Part shown: one piece after another, positions 5,821 to 9,233 of the stretch
Layout: each line of letters begins with the position of its first letter
How positions within the stretch are numbered: the first letter of the stretch is position 1
Made by a program: the position numbers and the translations under genes
Assembly (NCBI GenBank): GCA_964618405.1
Contig: CAZUAY010000160.1
Span: 1 to 9,233, forward strand
Length of the DNA: 9,233 nucleotides
Direction of reading: 5' to 3'
Origin: JBBQIY01 sp964618405
GTDB taxonomy: Bacteria > Verrucomicrobiota > Kiritimatiellia > RFP12 > UBA3636
Notes under the pieces: model-generated
Told to the model about the DNA's origin: nothing
Seen by the model: only the letters and a program-made list of their open reading frames with translations
The model's database searches: none

Positions 5821-6222
5821 CTATTCTTTGGTGGCCATGGACATTTTTTTGATCCCGATCGAGGTCGCTAAGCGTGCAACGGCAACGATGGCGCCGTAGT
5901 GGACGTCGTCATCGCCTCGGAGGGTGATGCGAAGGTCGGGGTTTTCTGTCTGCATCGTGCGGAGCTTCAGCTCTAGCGTGTCGAGCGTTACCGCTTCGAC
6001 ACCGAGAAAGATTCGGCCCTCTTTATCCACCGAGACGACGGCTGGCTTATCATCGGTTTCCAAGACCTGCGTCTTGCCGGTTGGAAGGTTGAGAGGGATG
6101 CCCTGTTCGATGAGCGGGAAGGTGATGATAAAGGTAATGAGCAAGAGGAACGTCAGATCCATCATGGACGTGAGGTTCATATCCGACATGGTGCGAACGG
6201 TACTGCGGTGGCGGCGTGACAT
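5821..6222 (-). CDS. exbD: ExbD/TolR family biopolymer transport protein
   Basis: This is the inner-membrane subunit that forms the proton path with ExbB/TolQ. The product has 133 residues, within the family range. A basic cytoplasmic N-terminus leads to one membrane helix (about 22-39) that begins MNLTSMMDLTFLLL. D22 aligns with the essential protonatable aspartate (E. coli ExbD D25). The periplasmic domain (about 45-133) shows the usual pattern VVSVDKEGRIFL and the ITLRGDDDVHYG turn before the last helix. GGGAGA-type sequence (6232-6237) about nine bases upstream of the ATG is a good ribosome binding site. The start lies two nt after the exbB stop, indicating translational coupling. TolR and ExbD cannot be separated by sequence alone; the symbol follows the operon type. 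Confidence 0.93.
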   Translation of the reverse strand: MSRRHRSTVRTMSDMNLTSMMDLTFLLLITFIITFPLIEQGIPLNLPTGKTQVLETDDKPAVVSVDKEGRIFLGVEAVTLDTLELKLRTMQTENPDLRITLRGDDDVHYGAIVAVARLATSIGIKKMSMATKE

Positions 6223-6224
6223 GG

Positions 6225-6968
6225 TCAGGCTTCTCCCGTTCCGAAAACGTAGATGCGGGCGATGCTCGACATCAGTTCGTCAGTAAAGTTTTCGGTTTTG
6301 ACGATTGTGGACTTAACCTTGTCGCCTAGTGTGTTGTATCCAATAGACGACGGAATCGCAACGAATAGTCCGAGAACGGTTGTGAGAAGCGCACCGGAAA
6401 TACCGGGAGCGACGCTGGTGATCATGGCGGAGCCTGCGGAGGTCATCGCCATGAAGGATTCCATGACGCCCCAGACGGTTCCGAAAAGCCCGAGAGAGGG
6501 TGCTGTTGTCGTAAGCGTGGCTAAAGATGACATTCTGGACTCAATGAAGAGAATTTGCTCAGAAAGTTCTCCTTCAGCTAAGGCTTTGATCGTGGCCATC
6601 TCTGTTTCGGACAGAGCGACGCCGGACATGCCGGGACGCCACGCATGGATGTGTTCGTCCGGAATGCCTTTGATCCGCATGATGTCGAGGAGTTCCTTCA
6701 TGGCTGCTGAATAGATTGCAGCAGCGGGAATGCCAGGGGCGAAAGCACCTTCCGCCTCGAGGTAGAGATGGGCCGGGTGGGGGCGGCTCTTTAGGTTTTT
6801 GCGGAAGGCCGCATTTTTGCGGTTGATGATGTTCAAGTCCGCTCCTTTGCCCATGAGGGTCATCCACGTGTAGAGCGAAAGCAAAATCAATGCGAAGACG
6901 ATGATTTTGTTGACGAGACCGGACGTGTAGAAGGCTTGGAACAGGATATTGGCTAAAATTGGGTTCAT
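6225..6968 (-). CDS. exbB: ExbB/TolQ/MotA family proton channel subunit
   Basis: This is the polytopic inner-membrane subunit that, with ExbD/TolR, converts proton flow into movement of TonB/TolA. The product has 247 residues (E. coli ExbB 244). Membrane segments are at about 20-38, 148-172 and 188-210, with a large cytoplasmic loop between the first two. The TM2 signature APSLGLFGTVWGVMESF (156-172) is intact, including T164, equivalent to E. coli T148. TM3 reads PGISGALLTTVLGLFVAIP. T197 matches T181, but the position of the conserved glutamate (E. coli E176, in PGIAEALLAT) is G192, encoded GGT. Loss of this residue is unusual for an active channel. The ATG lies two nt after the aspartate carbamoyltransferase stop, with only a weak GAGAGA upstream, so coupling is likely. 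Confidence 0.93.
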   Translation of the reverse strand: MNPILANILFQAFYTSGLVNKIIVFALILLSLYTWMTLMGKGADLNIINRKNAAFRKNLKSRPHPAHLYLEAEGAFAPGIPAAAIYSAAMKELLDIMRIKGIPDEHIHAWRPGMSGVALSETEMATIKALAEGELSEQILFIESRMSSLATLTTTAPSLGLFGTVWGVMESFMAMTSAGSAMITSVAPGISGALLTTVLGLFVAIPSSIGYNTLGDKVKSTIVKTENFTDELMSSIARIYVFGTGEA

Positions 6969-6970
6969 GT

Positions 6971-8047
6971 TTAGAGATTCTCTCGGTGAAATTCATCGAT
7001 GCGCGATGCGCAGTCGAACGTTGAGGCAATGAGGGCGGCGCGGATCCACATGCCGTTGCGCATTTGGCGCCAGTACATGGCTCGGGGGTCGCGGTCAACC
7101 TCGATAGAAATTTCGTCGCGACGCGGTAGCGGGTGCATCAGGATTGCATCGGGCTTACACAGCCGCATTTCTTCAGGGCTGATCTTAAAAGTGGAGGTAT
7201 CGATGCAGTCGCTCTCACCCTTTTTTGAATCCCATTCATCTTGGATGCGTGTCATGTAGATTGCATCTACCCTTGGGAGGTAGTCGGTCATCTTTGAAGA
7301 AACGGTCCACTTCACGCCTCGTGCGGTGAGCATATCAAGGATGTCTTGACCGATTTGGAGTGGGTCGGGAGCGACGAAGATTTGTTCAATATTTTCGTAG
7401 TTGAGCAATAAGGTTGATAGTGAGCGAACGGTTCTTCCTCGGGCGAGATCGCCGACAAACATCACGGAGCGGTCTCGGAGGCCGCCACGACGTTCGAAGC
7501 TACGCTGTAGCGTATAGATGTCGAGCAGGGCTTGCGTCGGATGCTGATCTTTGCCAGAGCCTGCATTGATGATGGGAACCGGACGTTCAGAATTGGAGAG
7601 GGTCCACGCCATGTGTTCCGCAAGCCCCTTTTCGAGTGTTCGCATGATGATGAAGTCGAAATAAGAACTGAAGGTGCGGATGGAGTCCTCATGAGACTCA
7701 CCTTTAAATTCGCTAGAGGTCGAGGTGTCTCGAACTTCACCCGTTTTGACGCCGAGGATCTGGCATGCGGACTGGAAGGAGAGGAAGGTGCGGGAGCTGG
7801 GCTGGGAAAAATAGAGCATCGCGCGTTTGTGACTCAGCAGGCTTTGGAGAAAGCACATGCCATTGCGTGTCTTGGCGATGGTTCGTATTTCCGTTGCTAA
7901 TCTGCAGAGTCGGTCGAGGATTTTGCGGTCGAATTGCTGGGCGAAGAGCGTGTGAAAAGGCGCTCCATCCTCGCGCGAAAGGCAGACAACCTTCTCCGGC
8001 ATGGTGAGATTTTGGAATTCAGGCCAATGACATTCTGTTATATGCAT
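6971..8047 (-). CDS. pyrB: Aspartate carbamoyltransferase, catalytic chain
   Basis: This enzyme joins carbamoyl phosphate to L-aspartate, the first committed step of pyrimidine synthesis, in the cytoplasm. The carbamoyl-phosphate site is present: SSRT (84-87, for the usual STRT), K115 in the mobile loop (FKGES), R136 (IIMR) and HPTQ (169-172). The aspartate-side residues are also present: R205 in GDLARGRTVRSL, R267 and Q269 in MTRIQ, and HPLPR (305-309). This HPLPR motif separates it from ornithine enzymes (HCLP). The C-terminal block AMYWRQMRNGMWIRAALI is typical. At 358 residues it is about 45 longer than E. coli PyrB (311), mainly through an N-terminal extension (SREDGAPFHTLFAQQFDR). No pyrI regulatory chain is nearby. 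ATG 8047 is used, but an internal ATG at 8002 is possible and neither has a clear ribosome binding site. It begins 41 nt after the argF stop. Confidence 0.93.
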   Translation of the reverse strand: MHITECHWPEFQNLTMPEKVVCLSREDGAPFHTLFAQQFDRKILDRLCRLATEIRTIAKTRNGMCFLQSLLSHKRAMLYFSQPSSRTFLSFQSACQILGVKTGEVRDTSTSSEFKGESHEDSIRTFSSYFDFIIMRTLEKGLAEHMAWTLSNSERPVPIINAGSGKDQHPTQALLDIYTLQRSFERRGGLRDRSVMFVGDLARGRTVRSLSTLLLNYENIEQIFVAPDPLQIGQDILDMLTARGVKWTVSSKMTDYLPRVDAIYMTRIQDEWDSKKGESDCIDTSTFKISPEEMRLCKPDAILMHPLPRRDEISIEVDRDPRAMYWRQMRNGMWIRAALIASTFDCASRIDEFHRENL

Positions 8048-8088
8048 GAGGTTCCGTGGGGTTGAGGGCGGTTATGGTATTCATTCGC

Positions 8089-9081
8089 TCAGTCCGAGAG
8101 GGCCGAGACGAAAAGAGCTTTAATGGTGTGCATGCGGTTCTCGGCTTCATCGAAGACCTTCGAGAACGAGGATTCAAAAACCTCGTTTGTCACCTCCATT
8201 GCACCAGTTTCGCGTGAGGTTTCGGTGTCGTTGTCGTGAAAAGCAGGGAGGCAATGCAGAAAAATGAGTCCGCCATCTTTGTTCCCGGTTTTTTCAACGA
8301 GATCCATGTTGATTTGATACGGGGAGAGGAGGGCGATGCGCTCGGCTTTCTTGTCTTCTTCGCCCATCGAGACCCAAACATCGGTATACAACGCGTTAGC
8401 GCCTTTGACCGCCTCCTGGGGGTCATTCATGACGGAAACGGTAGCACCATTGACTTTTGCGCGTGCGATTGCTTCGTTGACGAAATCAGCTCGTGGCATC
8501 AGCTCTTTGGGCGTACAGTTGACGTAGTTGACACCAGCCATTGCGCAACCGATCATGAGGGAATTCGCCACGTTGTTGCGACCATCGCCGATGTAGACGA
8601 GCTTTCGGCCCCGAATGTCGCCAAACGCTTCCTTGAGGGTCATGAGATCGGCGAGAACTTGGGTGGGGTGAAACTCGTCCGTCAGGCCGTTCCAAACCGG
8701 AACGCCCGAAAAGTCCCTGAGCTGTTCAACCGTCTTCTGTGCGTATCCACGGAAAAGAATGCCGTCGAACATGCGCCCGAGTACACGGGCGGTGTCCTTG
8801 ACGGACTCCTTGACGCCGAAATGGGTATCACTGCGCGTTAGATACTCGATGTTACCACCCTCCTCGCGCGCTGCGGTTGAGGCTGCGCAACGGGTGCGTG
8901 TCGACCCTTTTTCGAAAACCAATGCAATGTTTCGACGACGTAAAAGATCGCCTCGCGTGCCGGCATCGCGCCTTTTTTTGAGTGCGATAGCGAGGTCGAT
9001 CACCTCTATCATCTGGTCGTCTGTAAAATCGGTAAGTGAGAGCAGAGAACGCCCTCTTAATTCCTTGCTAAACGTGATCAT
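8089..9081 (-). CDS. argF: Ornithine carbamoyltransferase
   Basis: This enzyme transfers the carbamoyl group from carbamoyl phosphate to ornithine, giving citrulline. All key motifs are intact: STRTR (60-64) and R111 (FRG) for carbamoyl phosphate, HPTQ (138-141), the ornithine-binding DVWVSMGE (234-241), and HCLPA (276-280) with the catalytic cysteine. The 330 residues and the ending AENRMHTIKALFVSALSD resemble the long E. coli ArgF/ArgI and Pseudomonas ArcB group. The loop between FHD and MEVTNE is several residues shorter than in E. coli. Sequence alone does not say whether it works in arginine synthesis or in the arginine deiminase direction. No arcA or arcC is visible, so I favour argF. 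AGGTGA (9089-9094) is seven bases upstream of the ATG. It is the first gene of the minus-strand array. Confidence 0.93.
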   Translation of the reverse strand: MITFSKELRGRSLLSLTDFTDDQMIEVIDLAIALKKRRDAGTRGDLLRRRNIALVFEKGSTRTRCAASTAAREEGGNIEYLTRSDTHFGVKESVKDTARVLGRMFDGILFRGYAQKTVEQLRDFSGVPVWNGLTDEFHPTQVLADLMTLKEAFGDIRGRKLVYIGDGRNNVANSLMIGCAMAGVNYVNCTPKELMPRADFVNEAIARAKVNGATVSVMNDPQEAVKGANALYTDVWVSMGEEDKKAERIALLSPYQINMDLVEKTGNKDGGLIFLHCLPAFHDNDTETSRETGAMEVTNEVFESSFSKVFDEAENRMHTIKALFVSALSD

Positions 9082-9129
9082 TTTTATTTCACCTACGGTG
9101 CTAAAATTCGGATTGCCTTAGTGCGAGAA

Positions 9130-9159
9130 AGTGTATCATATCGCAATGGCATGGCGCAA
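9130..9159 (-). promoter_or_regulatory. Putative promoter of the argF-to-pqqD array
   Basis: On the minus strand TTGCGC (9154-9159) is followed, after 18 nt, by TACACT (9130-9135), which is preceded by TGA, an extended -10. This resembles the rpsO promoter (TTGCGA, 18 nt, TGGTATAAT). An overlapping alternative -10 is TATGAT (9135-9140), but it lacks a well-spaced -35. The leader to the argF ATG would be about 40 nt. No arginine-repressor box was recognised. Confidence 0.45.
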
Positions 9160-9178
9160 ACTGAAAACGCCGTGACAA

Positions 9179-9233
9179 TGTAATCGGTCAGGCACAGGGG
9201 CTGTGCCTGACCGATTACAGTCGCTAGTTGCTA
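9179..9233. repeat. Hairpin repeat, right copy (inverted)
   Basis: TGTAATCGGTCAGGCACAG (9179-9197) pairs perfectly over 19 bp with 9201-9219 around a GGG loop. It is followed by TCGCTAGTTGCTA running to the window edge. CCGATTACAGTCGCTAGT (9211-9228) is the exact reverse complement of 346-363, so this is the same element as the left copy but in opposite orientation. No T-tract follows in the visible sequence, so a terminator role here is not supported. The element may continue past the window. Confidence 0.85.

Noticed and set aside
1..9233. CRISPR array, prophage, insertion sequence or defence system
   Set aside because: No regularly spaced direct repeats with spacers, no transposase, integrase, phage or nuclease genes were seen. 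The repeats present are short palindromic elements.

Overview
The window looks like chromosomal DNA from a Gram-negative bacterium. A TonB/ExbB/ExbD-type energy-transducing system, signal peptides on two small proteins, and core rpsO-pnp genes support this. The carbamoyltransferase sequences, and short dispersed repeats built on ACTAGCG-type heptamers, fit the PVC superphylum, most likely Verrucomicrobiota/Kiritimatiellota. That placement is inference from protein and repeat style and was not searched.

Layout. Bases 1-500 are non-coding and repeat-rich: paired hairpins, a tandem 12-mer, ACTAGCG heptamers, and a hairpin repeat that ends in a T-tract. A TGn-type promoter (508-537) then drives rpsO (591-854), followed by a structured 193-nt leader and pnp (1048-3168). 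A strong intrinsic terminator (3191-3224) closes this unit. From there everything runs on the minus strand. The first minus gene is a lone secreted protein with Tyr/Pro/Gln repeats (3249-3818). Next comes a 331-nt gap with a 14-bp palindrome. After it lies a compact seven-gene array, read from 9081 down to 4150: ornithine carbamoyltransferase, aspartate carbamoyltransferase, ExbB/TolQ, ExbD/TolR, TonB/TolA, a small secreted charged protein, and a PqqD-like protein. Gaps within the array are 2-41 nt, so one transcript is likely. A putative promoter sits at 9130-9159.

How the genes work together. rpsO-pnp is the widespread pairing of ribosomal protein S15 with polynucleotide phosphorylase. The two carbamoyltransferases share carbamoyl phosphate and feed arginine (or arginine catabolism) and pyrimidine metabolism. 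The proton-channel pair plus the periplasm-spanning protein form an inner-membrane motor that energises an outer-membrane process. The two trailing small genes are probably accessory to that motor, but their roles are unknown.

The most interesting points are: the co-directional packing of carbamoyltransferases with a Ton/Tol motor; an orphan PqqD-like protein at the end of the motor genes; an ExbB in which the transmembrane glutamate equivalent to E. coli E176 appears to be glycine; and inverted copies of one hairpin repeat at the two edges of the window. I did not find a clearly new defence, mobile or CRISPR system here.
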